This document shows positions 1 to 9,518 of a DNA stretch of 64,000 nucleotides, piece by piece. The notes beneath the pieces are model-generated. The model did no database searches. It had not been told where the DNA came from and was given only the letters and a program-made list of their open reading frames with translations. A program made the translations under genes and the position numbers. Within the stretch, counting starts at the first letter, position 1. Every line of letters begins with the position of its first letter. The stretch is from Chromohalobacter beijerinckii (GTDB lineage: Bacteria > Pseudomonadota > Gammaproteobacteria > Pseudomonadales > Halomonadaceae): the NCBI RefSeq assembly GCF_023061185.1, contig NZ_JAKGAK010000002.1:124001-188000 (forward strand), given 5' to 3'.

Positions 1-1268
1 TTCGCCCTGACTTCGTCAAGCTTGATCGGCATTTCGTGAGTGAGTTGGATCGTGACTATGTCAAGCGGCGGTTCGTACGGGCATTTTTGGACGTTGCTCA
101 CGGGATGGGGTCTCGCGTGATCGCGGAGGGCGTCGAACGTGAAGAAGAGCTCGATTGCTTGCACGAGCTGGGTGTGGACTACTATCAAGGCTGGCTGTTC
201 GCGCGGCCATCACCGACACCGAAAGCTGAGCGTGCCGCGCTGAACGAGCATCTTGCACACTTGGTCGCGCGCCAGAAAAGCCCCTCGCAGACAGGTATGG
301 GTCGGCATATTTGCAAGGTGCTTCCTTCGCTTGGCATAACGGTAACGGTGGCCGAGGCAAGCGAGCGCTTCAGTTCCATGGCGGATGTAGGGGCGATGGC
401 TGTGGTCGATGATCAGGCCATTCCCATTGGTGTGCTCACGCGTGAGGCAGTGATGGCGCTGGTGGGAAAACGCTTCGGCTTCGATTTGCATGGCCGAGAC
501 CCAGTGACCAAGGCGATGCATGTAGCGCCGTTGTGTGTCGAAGTCACGGAGCCGCTCGATCAAGTATCGCGCAAGGTGACGGGGCGAGGAATCGACCAAC
601 GCGACGAGCCATTCGTGGTTACCCAGCACGGGCGCTATGTGGGCATGGGTCAGTTAGTGGCGCTGCTGCAGCAAATCACTGAGGAGAAGGTGGCGATCGC
701 ACGCCAGGCCAACCCGCTGACCCAGCTGCCAGGCAATGCGCCAATCCGAGCGGCGCTCGATGACTTCGTCGGCGAGCGCAAGCCATTCGTCGCCTGTTAT
801 TTGGACCTCGATTATTTCAAGCCATTCAATGATCGTTTCGGTTATGTCATGGGCGACCAGGTGCTGCTGGATGTTGCAGTCACGCTGGATACCATGAAAG
901 GTCAGCACGATTTCCTGGGACACCTGGGAGGGGGCGACTTCGTATTGTTGCTTGAGTCTCGAGAAGACTTGCATGGCTTCCTTGCGGCCTTGCAGCAAGC
1001 ATTCGTGGCGCGTTTTACGCCCCGTCTGCCTGTTGAGGTGGTTCGAGACAACGGGTTCATGGCGCAAGATCGGTTTGGGCAGGAGCGCTTTTTTGCGTTG
1101 CCACGCCTGTCGGTGGCGGCATTGTGTGTGCCCGCCGGTCAGGCTCCGCATAGCTTTGGCGATTATTGGAGCTCTCTCAAGCAAAGCGCCAAACGTGCTG
1201 TCAATGGGCGACTTGTCGTAAGGTTCAAGGAGGAAACGTTAGCGTCGAAACACGGTCTAACTCTTTAG
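1..1268 (+). CDS. EAL-CBS-degenerate GGDEF protein (5' truncated by window)
   Basis: Cyclic-di-GMP signalling protein whose N-terminus lies before the window. The reading frame is open from base 3, so this is the tail of a longer gene. Visible parts in order: the end of an EAL phosphodiesterase domain (FVKLDRHFV, AEGVE and QGWLF motifs), a CBS-like pair at about 330-690, and a GGDEF-type domain at about 700-1250. The GGDEF signature reads GGGDF (bases 927-941), so diguanylate cyclase activity is unlikely, whereas the EAL residues in view are intact. A c-di-GMP phosphodiesterase with a regulatory pseudo-cyclase is the best reading. The domain order resembles known EAL-CBS-GGDEF proteins. Confidence 0.85.
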   Translation, partial: RPDFVKLDRHFVSELDRDYVKRRFVRAFLDVAHGMGSRVIAEGVEREEELDCLHELGVDYYQGWLFARPSPTPKAERAALNEHLAHLVARQKSPSQTGMGRHICKVLPSLGITVTVAEASERFSSMADVGAMAVVDDQAIPIGVLTREAVMALVGKRFGFDLHGRDPVTKAMHVAPLCVEVTEPLDQVSRKVTGRGIDQRDEPFVVTQHGRYVGMGQLVALLQQITEEKVAIARQANPLTQLPGNAPIRAALDDFVGERKPFVACYLDLDYFKPFNDRFGYVMGDQVLLDVAVTLDTMKGQHDFLGHLGGGDFVLLLESREDLHGFLAALQQAFVARFTPRLPVEVVRDNGFMAQDRFGQERFFALPRLSVAALCVPAGQAPHSFGDYWSSLKQSAKRAVNGRLVVRFKEETLASKHGLTL

Positions 1269-1441
1269 TTGCGTACTGGCATCAATGTTGGAGTCATTAA
1301 TGCGGCGTGCAACGCGACATGCACCCCTTGCCTCTACCAGACTTATTGCAACATGCCTGTCATCTGAACAAGGCAAGCTGGGCGTACGCTGTGGTAGGTA
1401 GCGTATGTCGTGTCGAATTTTATTTTCTCAAGGAGAACGCT

Positions 1442-1744
1442 ATGGAAATCAACGAACTCAAACACTTCGTAGATGCGGAGCATAACTTCGAGATTCGCGT
1501 TATCAGCCACGCGGGCAGTCGTCTGTACCGCGTTGAGGTGGAGGACATCGAAGGTCAGCGCTACCCGCTGATGCGACGTGGCAAACCAATGTTGTTTCGT
1601 GCCTTGGACGATGTCTATGCCGAGCTCAAGCAGGCAGGGATCCATCGTGCTTATCTCGTACAGTGGGTTGCCCATGATGAGATGATCGGTCGTGACACGC
1701 ATTATCAATCCCCGCTGACTTCGCGCATGCCGTTGGTGTTTTGA
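1442..1744 (+). CDS. Small conserved protein, DUF6482-like
   Basis: A 100-residue protein without signal peptide or membrane segment. The frame stays open upstream to 1307, but I start it at the ATG at 1442 because an AGGAGA ribosome site lies about 5 bases before it. The C-terminal part (HDEMIG ... SRMPLVF) recalls the small DUF6482 proteins of pseudomonads, whose function is unknown. This family assignment is from memory of the motif and is tentative. It stands alone between the c-di-GMP gene and hemH. Confidence 0.6.
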   Translation: MEINELKHFVDAEHNFEIRVISHAGSRLYRVEVEDIEGQRYPLMRRGKPMLFRALDDVYAELKQAGIHRAYLVQWVAHDEMIGRDTHYQSPLTSRMPLVF

Positions 1745-1968
1745 TCTCTCAAGCATGACTCACACAATGCGCGTTAAGCGCTCCATTCACCCACCGCAAT
1801 GCTGAATTGATAGCCCGGCGAGCAGCCGGGGCCTGGGTGCGAAGGCACCGGGCATCCCTCCTTCTTCACGACGTTATCCTCTATTATTGCCGCGCGTTTG
1901 TTCAGGGCATGCCATGTAGGCAGCTCAATGCCGTGCTAAAGCTTAGACGCATCTTATGCAGGTATTAT

Positions 1969-1987
1969 ACAAATCGTTCTCATAGTA
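1969..1987. promoter_or_regulatory. Possible Fur box upstream of hemH
   Basis: The 19 bases match about 13 positions of a pseudomonad-type Fur box (GCAAATGATTCTCATTTGC); the core AAAT..TTCTCAT is clear. It lies about 75 bases before the hemH start and beside AT-rich promoter-like sequence (TATTAT at 1963-1968). Iron control of ferrochelatase would make sense, but the match is imperfect and I see no second box. Confidence 0.35.
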
Positions 1988-2059
1988 TAACGCGATAAGC
2001 TTAACGTGCCCGTGGCTTGTTACACTGATAGGCCACGGTCTTTTACAGGAGAAGTTTCA

Positions 2060-3046
2060 ATGGGGTCAGCTCCCTTCGGTGTCATGCTCGTCAATCTTGG
2101 CACGCCCGAGGCCCCGACGGCGTCAGCGGTGCGTCGCTATCTGGCGGAATTTCTCGGCGATCGACGCGTGATCGACCTGCCGCGCGCCAAGTGGCTGCCG
2201 ATTCTGCATGGTGTGATCCTGCGCATTCGGCCGCCGCGTGTCGCCAAATCTTATGCCGCCGTGTGGGGGGAGGATGGCTCGCCGCTGCTAGCCATCGGAC
2301 GCCGCCAGCAACACGCGCTGAAAGAGCGACTGGCGACGCGTATGGACACCGAAATCCCCGTCGAGCTGGCAATGACCTATGGCAAGCCCAGTATGGAGGA
2401 AGCTGGCCTGGCGTTGCGCGACGCCGGGGTTGAACGCATCCTGGTGCTGCCCCTGTACCCGCAGTTTTCCGCCACGACGACGGGGGCGGTATTCGACCGC
2501 TTGGCGCGCGCACTGGCGCCGTGCCCTCATTTGCCGGAGTTGCGTTTCGTGCGTGACTACCATAACCATCCGGCTTATATAGGGGCGCTGGCAGAAAGCG
2601 TTCGCGAGCATTGGGCGGCGCATGGCCGGCAACCGCGACTGCTGTTTTCCTATCACGGTATCCCCAAGCGCTACGCCGATGCCGGCGATCCTTATCCACG
2701 GCATTGCGAAGAGACCAGCCGTCTGGTGGCCGAGGCGTTGGGGCTCGAGGCGAATGAATGGCGACAGACTTACCAGTCGCGCTTCGGGCGCGAAGAATGG
2801 CTCAAGCCGTATACCGATGAGACCTTGAAGGCATGGGGCGCCGAGGGTCTCCAGGGTGTCGACGTGATCAGCCCCGCCTTTGCCGCTGATTGTCTGGAAA
2901 CGCTGGAAGAGCTCGAAGTCGAGAATCGTGGTTATTTCGAGGAGGCGGGCGGCGGTACCTACCAGTACATCCCCGCGCTCAACGATCGTCAGGATCATAT
3001 CGATCTGCTGGCCTCGCTCGTCGAGCAGCATACCCAGGGTTGGTAA
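2060..3046 (+). CDS. hemH: Ferrochelatase (protoheme synthesis)
   Basis: Inserts ferrous iron into protoporphyrin IX, the last step of heme synthesis. The 328-residue protein opens with MLVNLGTPEAP, typical of bacterial ferrochelatases, and carries the catalytic His199 in SYHGIPKRY and Glu280 in the ADCLETLEELE segment. I start at the ATG at 2060, which has an AGGAGAAG site just upstream; the frame is open to 2006 but that extension is not family-like. A strong hairpin follows at 3083. The iron dependence of the product fits the possible Fur box upstream. Confidence 0.96.
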   Translation: MGSAPFGVMLVNLGTPEAPTASAVRRYLAEFLGDRRVIDLPRAKWLPILHGVILRIRPPRVAKSYAAVWGEDGSPLLAIGRRQQHALKERLATRMDTEIPVELAMTYGKPSMEEAGLALRDAGVERILVLPLYPQFSATTTGAVFDRLARALAPCPHLPELRFVRDYHNHPAYIGALAESVREHWAAHGRQPRLLFSYHGIPKRYADAGDPYPRHCEETSRLVAEALGLEANEWRQTYQSRFGREEWLKPYTDETLKAWGAEGLQGVDVISPAFAADCLETLEELEVENRGYFEEAGGGTYQYIPALNDRQDHIDLLASLVEQHTQGW

Positions 3047-3082
3047 CAGACCTCTCGCTTTGTGTCGTTCCTCGATACGCAA

Positions 3083-3113
3083 GACGCCCGATGGCATAAA
3101 GCCATCGGGCGTC
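3083..3113. terminator. Hairpin between convergent hemH and phaG
   Basis: Perfect 13-base-pair stem (GACGCCCGATGGC paired with its complement) around a 5-base loop. It lies 36 bases after hemH and 23 bases beyond the phaG stop, so it can serve both strands. The T-run after it is weak. Confidence 0.7.
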
Positions 3114-3136
3114 GTCTGTTGGACGTCAGGCGCAGT

Positions 3137-3538
3137 TCAGGGCAGTTTGGAACTGCCTTGGGGCGTTTCCTCGAGAGTGCGCTCATCGTCGTCTTCCTGA
3201 AGCTCCTCGGGGTTGCCGCGGGTCCTAGGGTCGCGTTCGAGCTTCTGATGCAATGCGCTCTTGCTCAGAAGATGTGCGGAGACTGGAGCAGTAATGAACA
3301 AAAAGATGGTGATCAGCAGTTCGCGCAGGCTGGGACCGCCGTCGAGCAGGCTGAAATAGGCGATCGAGGCTAGTAGTACACAGCCTACGCCCAGCGTGGA
3401 GATCTTCGAGGGACCGTGCAGACGCATGTAGAAATCCTTCATGCGCGCCAGGCCCAGCGAACCGATCAGGGCAAATATGCTACCGGCGATCAGGAAGAAG
3501 GCAATGATGCCTTCCATCAGGGTATATAACGCGATCAT
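3137..3538 (-). CDS. phaG: Na+(K+)/H+ antiporter subunit G
   Basis: Small membrane subunit of the Mrp/Pha/Mnh multisubunit cation/proton antiporter. The 133 residues give three hydrophobic segments in the first 95, with the family stretch RMKDFYMRLHGPSKISTLG between the first two. The C-terminal 30 residues are charged and polar. It is the last gene of the reverse-strand operon, 10 bases after phaF, and ends at the hairpin shared with hemH. Confidence 0.9.
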   Translation of the reverse strand: MIALYTLMEGIIAFFLIAGSIFALIGSLGLARMKDFYMRLHGPSKISTLGVGCVLLASIAYFSLLDGGPSLRELLITIFLFITAPVSAHLLSKSALHQKLERDPRTRGNPEELQEDDDERTLEETPQGSSKLP

Positions 3539-3548
3539 GATCCCTCCA

Positions 3549-3818
3549 CTATTCGATAATATCGCCGCGCAGCAAGTACTTGCATACCGCCACGGTGCTC
3601 ACGAAACCAAGCATGGCGATCAGTAGCGCCGCCTCGAAATAGGTGCGATGCCCCAGCCAGATACCGAACAACACGATCAAGGCGATGGAATTTACGTACA
3701 TCGTATCCAGCGCCAGGATGCGGTCGGGTAGGCTGGGGCCGACCGCGACCCGGTATAGGTTGAGCACGATTGCGATTGCGAAAAGCGCCACGCTGATCTT
3801 GAGGGCAAAATCTAGCAT
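3549..3818 (-). CDS. phaF: Na+(K+)/H+ antiporter subunit F
   Basis: An 89-residue subunit with three predicted transmembrane helices and the conserved VGPSLPDRILALDTM segment of MnhF/PhaF. Its start overlaps the end of phaE by 7 bases, consistent with translational coupling. It works in the inner membrane as part of the complex encoded by the whole operon. Confidence 0.9.
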   Translation of the reverse strand: MLDFALKISVALFAIAIVLNLYRVAVGPSLPDRILALDTMYVNSIALIVLFGIWLGHRTYFEAALLIAMLGFVSTVAVCKYLLRGDIIE

Positions 3819-4309
3819 TCGAAGATCTCCTTGAGCGGGCGCTCATAGCGCTCATGGATATGACGTTTCATGTCGCCGATATCATCCACATCCAAGACGT
3901 GGATCAACAGGGTCGTGCCATCCATACGCAGATGCGCCGAGACCGTCCCCGGTGTCAGGGTGATGGTGCTGGCCAGCATGGTGATCGCGAAATTCTCCTG
4001 TAGCTCGAGCGGATATTCGACGAAGGCAGGACGTGCTCGCCCTAGCGGGTCGAGTATGACCTTAGAGGCTTCCAGATTGGCGACCACGATATCGAGCAGG
4101 ACCCGGAAGAAATAGCGCACCATGAGCCAAGGCTTCTTGATCCGGGGCTGTGCCTCCCAGAAAGGCTTGGTGATCAACGGGATGACGATGGCTAGAAAGC
4201 CGCCGAGCAGCCAGTGCCCCAAGGCGACGCCATTCATCAACAGCAGCCACACGATCAGTAGCAAGACGGACAACAGCGGCATCGGCAGCCACTTGCGAGG
4301 ACGAATCAT
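3812..4309 (-). CDS. phaE: Na+(K+)/H+ antiporter subunit E
   Basis: A 165-residue subunit with N-terminal hydrophobic segments and a cytoplasmic C-terminal part. The family signature TITLTPGTVS is present about residue 115. It overlaps phaD by 4 bases (ATGA) and phaF by 7. PhaE/MnhE is required for assembly and activity of Mrp-type antiporters in known systems. Confidence 0.92.
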   Translation of the reverse strand: MIRPRKWLPMPLLSVLLLIVWLLLMNGVALGHWLLGGFLAIVIPLITKPFWEAQPRIKKPWLMVRYFFRVLLDIVVANLEASKVILDPLGRARPAFVEYPLELQENFAITMLASTITLTPGTVSAHLRMDGTTLLIHVLDVDDIGDMKRHIHERYERPLKEIFEC

Positions 4310-5817
4310 GCATCACCTCCAGTGTCGCCGCGAGCGATGATGGATTCTACATACGCATCGCGGTCGAGCAATTGGGCGGCAGTCGCCTGGGTGAACGCCG
4401 TAATGGGGCCGGCGAAGGCCACCATGAGTGGCGCACAGCTGATCAGCATGAGCGTGCCGGTGACGCGCAGTGGGCCGAGCGTGACACCGGTTTTCTCGCC
4501 CGACGCCCGCCAGAAGATGGTGGAGCCGGTGCGCGATAGCGCTATCAAGGAAGCGAGCCCGCTACCCAGAAGAATCGGCCACAGCCAATGCTGCTGGGCT
4601 GTCGTTGCTGACTGAAGCAGCATGGCCTTGCCGAAGGCGCCGGACAAAGGTGGCAAACCGGCCATGGCGATGGCGCCAGCGAAGAACATCAAGCCCAGTA
4701 TGGCGGGCTGCGCCAGCGTGCGGGACTGGACGATGCGCGCCCCTGCCTTGCCGCGCTGCTGTGCAATGGCATCGACCAGCAGGAACAAGCCGCCACTGAC
4801 CAGGGTAGTGTGAATCAAGTAATATAGCAGTGCGCCCAGCGCGGCTTCGCTGTGCATGCCGATACCCGCCAGCAGGGTGCCCACCGAGACCAGAATCAGA
4901 TATGCCACCTGGGTGCGCATGTCGCGTGCGGATAGCACGCCTATGGCACCGAGCGCGAGCGTGGCCAAGCCTAGCCACCATACCCACGGCTGGGCGAGAT
5001 TGGCCAAGGGGCCGGCCTGTTCGCCGAAGATCAACGTGTAAACACGGATGATTGAATAGATCCCGACCTTGGTCATGATCGCAAAAAGGGCTGCTATCGG
5101 CGCCGGCGCGGCGGCGTAGGCGCGCGGCAACCAGAAATATAGCGGCAACATGGCTGCCTTGAGCCCGAACACGATCAACAGCAACAGCGCGCCGGCCTTG
5201 ACCAGTCCCAGGTCGGCGGTATCCAGCGTGGTCACGACCGCTGACATGTCGGCCATGTTGAGCGTCCCCATAGTGCCATAGAGGATGCCCAGCGCGATCA
5301 AAAACAACATCGACCCTAGCAAGTTGAGCGCCACGTAATGAAAGCCGGCATGCGTGCGTGCCTTGCCGCCGCCGTGCATCAACAGCGCATAGGAGGCGAT
5401 GAGCAGTACTTCGAAGAAGACAAACAGGTTGAAGAGATCGCCGGTCAGAAAAGCGCCGTTGATGCCCATCAGTTGCAACTGGAACAGCCCGTGAAAGTTG
5501 GAGCCTTGCTCATCGTCACCGGCGCAGGCATAGAGCAAGCTGCCCAATGCCAGTACCGACGTAAGCATCACCATCAGGGCAGACAGACGGTCGAGTACTA
5601 AAATGATGCCGAATGGCGGTTGCCAGTCGCCCACAGCGTAATAGCGGATGGCGTCGTCGGTGCTTTCGGCAACCAGTAAGACCCCTACCACTACCAGCGC
5701 GATCGTGGAGAGTACGTTAGCGGTGCGGCGTAAGGTTAGCGCGCCGCCACGATGGATCAGCAATGCCACCCCAGTGAGCAGCGGCAGCAGGACCGGCAGA
5801 ATGATCAAATGCTGCAT
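4306..5817 (-). CDS. phaD: Na+(K+)/H+ antiporter subunit D
   Basis: A 503-residue polytopic membrane protein related to the proton-pumping NuoL/M/N subunits of complex I. About 14 hydrophobic segments are visible. The FFEVLLIASYALL segment carries the conserved glutamate of the proton path and GLKAAMLPLYFWLPRAY the conserved lysine region. It overlaps phaC by one base (TGATG) and phaE by four. With the phaA part it forms the ion-translocating core. Confidence 0.95.
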   Translation of the reverse strand: MQHLIILPVLLPLLTGVALLIHRGGALTLRRTANVLSTIALVVVGVLLVAESTDDAIRYYAVGDWQPPFGIILVLDRLSALMVMLTSVLALGSLLYACAGDDEQGSNFHGLFQLQLMGINGAFLTGDLFNLFVFFEVLLIASYALLMHGGGKARTHAGFHYVALNLLGSMLFLIALGILYGTMGTLNMADMSAVVTTLDTADLGLVKAGALLLLIVFGLKAAMLPLYFWLPRAYAAAPAPIAALFAIMTKVGIYSIIRVYTLIFGEQAGPLANLAQPWVWWLGLATLALGAIGVLSARDMRTQVAYLILVSVGTLLAGIGMHSEAALGALLYYLIHTTLVSGGLFLLVDAIAQQRGKAGARIVQSRTLAQPAILGLMFFAGAIAMAGLPPLSGAFGKAMLLQSATTAQQHWLWPILLGSGLASLIALSRTGSTIFWRASGEKTGVTLGPLRVTGTLMLISCAPLMVAFAGPITAFTQATAAQLLDRDAYVESIIARGDTGGDA

Positions 5818-6170
5818 CAGGACTTATCCTCCCGCGGCTCGTCGACACGGTTGCCGTTGACGTGGTCGCTGCCCACGTCACCGCGCACACGCATGGCGAG
5901 GATTACCGAGAAGGCGGTCATGGCGAAGCCGATGACGATGGCGGTCAGCACCAAGGCCTGCGGTAGCGGATCGGCATACTGACCAGCACCATCGCTGATC
6001 ACGGCCGCACCGTCGGTGGTGAGCCCTCCGGTTGAGAACAAGAACAGGTTGACGGCATAGGACAACAACGTCAGGCCGACGACCACGGGAAAGGTGCGCC
6101 CGCGTAGCGCCAGGTACAACCCGCTGGCGGCCAGTATCCCCGTGGTGGTCGCGAATAGCGCTTCCATCAC
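5817..6170 (-). CDS. phaC: Na+(K+)/H+ antiporter subunit C
   Basis: A 117-residue NuoK-like subunit with three hydrophobic segments; it contains [14 protein letters not shown] and a [17 protein letters not shown] segment typical of MnhC. It overlaps phaAB by 4 bases and phaD by one, so the operon is tightly coupled. The symbol follows antiporter naming and must not be confused with PHA synthase PhaC. Confidence 0.93.
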   Translation of the reverse strand: MMEALFATTTGILAASGLYLALRGRTFPVVVGLTLLSYAVNLFLFSTGGLTTDGAAVISDGAGQYADPLPQALVLTAIVIGFAMTAFSVILAMRVRGDVGSDHVNGNRVDEPREDKS

Positions 6171-8965
6171 GCTTTCTCCTTCTGCTTGGAGGGGCGGTGC
6201 GATGTGGTCACCTTGCCCAGGTTGGCAAGAATCATCAGCGTGGCACCGACCACGGTAAGGTAGACACCGAGATCGAACAGCATGGCCGTGGCCAGCTCCA
6301 CGTCACCGATCAACGGGATGTGGAAGTGGCCGAAGGCCGAGGTCAAGAACGGATACCCGAAGGCCCAGCTGCCGACCCCGGTCAGCGTGGCGATGGCGAC
6401 GCCAGAGACGGCGATCGGCTGATACTGAAACGACAAGCGTTGCTGGGCCCATTCGACCCCATGGGCGATGTACATCAAGATCAGCGCCACCGCTGTCACC
6501 AGCCCTGCGATGAAGCCGCCACCCGGGGCGTTGTGGCCGCGCAGGAAGATGAAGACCGAGACCAGCAGAGCCATAGGCAGCAGCGATTGGGAAACCGATG
6601 CCAGGATCATGGGGTAGCGGTCCGGCGACCAGGGCCGCCCTTCGCTGTCGCTGGAGGGCATGAACAGGCGCAAGCGACTGAGCAGCTTGTAGATGCCGAT
6701 CCCTGCGATGCATAGCACCGTGATCTCGCCAAGAGTATCGAAGCCACGGAAATCGACCAGAATCACATTGACCACGTTATGCCCGCCGCCGCCGGACACA
6801 CTGTGCTCGAGGAAGTAGTCTGAAATCGAGTTCAAAGGACGCGTCAGCAGCGCATAGTTGAGGCTTGCCACCACACCGCCGAAGCCCGCCGCGAGCAGGA
6901 CATCGCGCACGATGCGCGATGCACTCGACTCTTTGGGCGTCTTCTGCGGCAGGAAGAACAGTGCCAGCATCAGTAGGATCACGGTAACCACCTCGACCGC
7001 CAACTGGGTCAATGCCAGGTCAGGCGCCGAGAAGCGTGCGAAGGCCAGCGACGCCATCAAGCCGACTACTGAGAGCATGATCAGTGAAATCAGGCGGCGG
7101 CGATGCAGGAAGGCCGTCGCCAAACCGGCGAAACAGGTGATCGCGGCACCGACGATGAGCAATGGATCAGCCTTCTGAACGGCCAGCTCGCCTTTCAAGG
7201 TTTCGATTCCCATCAAGCTCATGCCAGACACGGCCAGGGCGCTGATGACCACCCACAGCATGTAGCGTTGCAGCGAACCGTTTTCGAGGGTATCGATGCC
7301 CCATTGAGTGAAGCGCACCAGGCGTTGAACGGCGCCCTCGAAGATTGCCAGCGAGTTGCGCGATGGGAATTGGCGGTGGAAGGTGAACAGGTGCTGGCGT
7401 AGCACGTACACCATGAAGCCACCGATCAACGCGATCGCGCTCATCAGCAAGGGCAGATTGAAACCGTGCCAGATGCTTAGGTGAAGCTCTGGAGCAGGCA
7501 TCGTCAAGGCGGCATCGGCGGCCGTCGTCAGTATCCCTGTGGCGCTGAAGGCGGGGAAAAGCCCGATAATGATACAAACGATCGCCAGCACCAGGACTGG
7601 CAGGCGCATAGGAAAAGATGCCTCGTGTGGCGTTTTTTCCAGCTCGCGCGGTTTACCGTCGAAGAAAGTATTGCGCACGTAGCGTAGCGAGTATGCGGCG
7701 GCCAGGATGCTCCCGATGGTGGCTAAAACGGGGATTAGCCACGCCAAGCCGCCGAGAAGCGGTGTCTCAAGTGTCTCGGCGAGCATCATCTCCTTGGAGA
7801 GGAAGCCATTGAGCAGAGGAAACCCAGCCATTGAGGCCGCAGTGATGGTGGCCAGCGCGGTAGTCATTGGCATGTAGCGCCATAACCCCTTGAGCTTGCG
7901 AATGTCCCGCGTGCCGCACTCGTGGTCGACGATGCCGGCGGTCATGAACAGTGCCGCCTTGAAGGTCGCATGATTGAGAATATGGAAAAGGCCAGCGACC
8001 ACCGCCATCTGGCTGTTGAGGCCGAACAGCATCGTGATCAGTCCCAGGTGGCTGACCGTCGAATACGCCAGGATCGCCTTGAGGTCGAGCTTGATCAGCG
8101 CGAAATAGGCGCCGAACAGCATGGTCACCAGCCCGGTCAGACTGACCAGGTAAAGCCACTCTTGAGACCCGGCCAGCGCCGGATGTAGGCGGGCCAGCAG
8201 GAAGACCCCGGCCTTGACCATGGTCGCCGAGTGCAGAAAGGCCGATACCGGTGTCGGTGCCGCCATGGCCTGGGGAAGCCAGAACTGGAACGGAAACTGT
8301 GCCGACTTGGTGAACGCGCCGAGCAGAACCAACAGCAGCGCCGGCAGGTAACGCGGGTCCGCGAGGATGACATCGCGGCTGTCTAGCACCGTCTGCATGT
8401 CGAAACTGCCCACGATCTGGCCGATCAGGATAAAGCCAGCAAGCAGTGCCAGACCCCCCATGCCGGTGACGGCCAGCGCCATACGAGCGCCTTTGCGCGG
8501 TGCCGATTGGTGGCTCCAGAAGCCGATCAACAAGAATGACGACAGGCTGGTCAACTCCCAGAACATCCATAACAGGATCAGGTTGTCTGCCATCACGATG
8601 CCCAGCATCGAGGTCATGAAGAGCATCAAATACGCATAGAAGCGCGGCATGTTGTCCGCTTCGGCCAAGTAGTGGCGCGCATAGAGGATGATCAGCAGCC
8701 CGATTCCCAGGATCAGCAACACGAACAATAGCGAGAGCCCATCGAGGCGCAAGGCGAGATCCAGGCCCAAGGCTGGCACCCACGAGAAAGCCAAGCGCGG
8801 AACCTCGCCAGCGAGCACGCCGGGCGTCTCGCGTAATGTGACCAGCAGTGCGATGAGTGGCATCGCGGCGGTCAACAGCGCGCATTGATGGCGTCGCTGG
8901 TTAGAACTCAGCAATGGCAAAAGACTGCCGAGCAGCGGCAACAGCACGATCAGTAGCAATGACAT
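6167..8965 (-). CDS. phaAB: Fused Na+(K+)/H+ antiporter subunits A and B
   Basis: A 932-residue membrane protein, the first large gene of the antiporter operon. Residues about 1-650 are the NuoL-like A subunit ([20 protein letters not shown], then a [13 protein letters not shown] segment). The rest covers an MbhD-like region and, from about residue 780, the MnhB domain ([15 protein letters not shown]). In Gram-positive Mrp operons A and B are separate genes; the fused form is usual in proteobacterial Pha/Sha systems. The start has only a weak ribosome site. The complex expels Na+ or K+ in exchange for protons, which suits a salt-tolerant organism. Confidence 0.95.
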   Translation of the reverse strand: MSLLLIVLLPLLGSLLPLLSSNQRRHQCALLTAAMPLIALLVTLRETPGVLAGEVPRLAFSWVPALGLDLALRLDGLSLLFVLLILGIGLLIILYARHYLAEADNMPRFYAYLMLFMTSMLGIVMADNLILLWMFWELTSLSSFLLIGFWSHQSAPRKGARMALAVTGMGGLALLAGFILIGQIVGSFDMQTVLDSRDVILADPRYLPALLLVLLGAFTKSAQFPFQFWLPQAMAAPTPVSAFLHSATMVKAGVFLLARLHPALAGSQEWLYLVSLTGLVTMLFGAYFALIKLDLKAILAYSTVSHLGLITMLFGLNSQMAVVAGLFHILNHATFKAALFMTAGIVDHECGTRDIRKLKGLWRYMPMTTALATITAASMAGFPLLNGFLSKEMMLAETLETPLLGGLAWLIPVLATIGSILAAAYSLRYVRNTFFDGKPRELEKTPHEASFPMRLPVLVLAIVCIIIGLFPAFSATGILTTAADAALTMPAPELHLSIWHGFNLPLLMSAIALIGGFMVYVLRQHLFTFHRQFPSRNSLAIFEGAVQRLVRFTQWGIDTLENGSLQRYMLWVVISALAVSGMSLMGIETLKGELAVQKADPLLIVGAAITCFAGLATAFLHRRRLISLIMLSVVGLMASLAFARFSAPDLALTQLAVEVVTVILLMLALFFLPQKTPKESSASRIVRDVLLAAGFGGVVASLNYALLTRPLNSISDYFLEHSVSGGGGHNVVNVILVDFRGFDTLGEITVLCIAGIGIYKLLSRLRLFMPSSDSEGRPWSPDRYPMILASVSQSLLPMALLVSVFIFLRGHNAPGGGFIAGLVTAVALILMYIAHGVEWAQQRLSFQYQPIAVSGVAIATLTGVGSWAFGYPFLTSAFGHFHIPLIGDVELATAMLFDLGVYLTVVGATLMILANLGKVTTSHRPSKQKEKA

Positions 8966-9518
8966 GCAACTTGCTCTTGTCGTTTAACGTTTGAGGGTAC
9001 CCGCGACCGTCCGGGCGGAGGTTCGGATACGAGTATGGACGGCGGCAGCGCGAACGTCAGTCGCGAACGACGGGTGGGTCCGTCAGATAAGGGCGTCTGA
9101 TGCCTCGGGGTGCCAGCATCCAAGCAGGGGTGCGGTCGGTTGCATCGCCGGCTGGCATGAGTGACAGACGATGGGCACCGTAATGGCAGGGCATGCGCAG
9201 CGGCAGGCAGCCGGGCAGGGAGTGTCCTGTCATGGTGTCTCTCCTCCTTCGGAACGCTTCGGCGCGAAGCTGTGCGTACAGCGGCTTGTATTGCTTGATG
9301 ATTTGTTGCGTCGGGCGCCAAAACGAGATGGTTGATCGAATGTACCATGTCCCTTCCTGGCCTCGCCATAGCCTTGATGGCGAAAGATGCAGCGGTGCAT
9401 GCTTTTCAGGGCATGAGGGCTCTGGTGGCGACGTCGTCGCCTAGGTAGCATGGCCCCTACATGGCAGCCATGCCTGCCTGATTTGACCTTCATCGTCGTC
9501 ATTGACAAGGATCGACAT
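8966..9518. other. Divergent intergenic region between phaAB and mltB
   Basis: About 550 bases between the two divergent genes. On the reverse strand it holds a possible 58-codon ORF (9057-9233). Nearer mltB are short inverted repeats: TCGCCAT/ATGGCGA around 9365-9385, GGCGAC/GTCGCC near 9430, and GCATGGC/GCCATGC around 9447-9474. I cannot place clear -35/-10 promoters for either gene. Confidence 0.4.
9057..9233 (-). CDS. Possible small ORF upstream of phaAB
   Basis: A 58-codon ORF beginning at an ATG at 9233 with a very good ribosome site (AAGGAGGAG about 7 bases before it), stronger than that of phaAB 92 bases downstream. The product begins MTGHSLPGCLPLRMPCHYG, has no membrane segment and matches nothing I recognise. 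A small GCTTCG/CGAAGC hairpin sits just upstream of the ribosome site. It could be a leader peptide or small protein of the antiporter operon, or chance. The ribosome site is the only positive evidence. Confidence 0.3.
   Translation of the reverse strand: MTGHSLPGCLPLRMPCHYGAHRLSLMPAGDATDRTPAWMLAPRGIRRPYLTDPPVVRD

Noticed and set aside
1807-1998. 63-codon frame between the DUF6482-like gene and hemH
   Set aside because: No ribosome site or recognisable sequence, and it runs through the AT-rich promoter region of hemH.
7767-8885. 372-codon frame on the reverse strand inside phaAB
   Set aside because: Alternative frame of phaAB; the product is Arg/Gly/His-rich with no domain.
8950-9369. 139-codon reverse-strand frame over the phaAB start
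   Set aside because: Arg/Pro-rich shadow-like sequence that overlaps the phaAB start; a different frame holds the better small ORF at 9057-9233.
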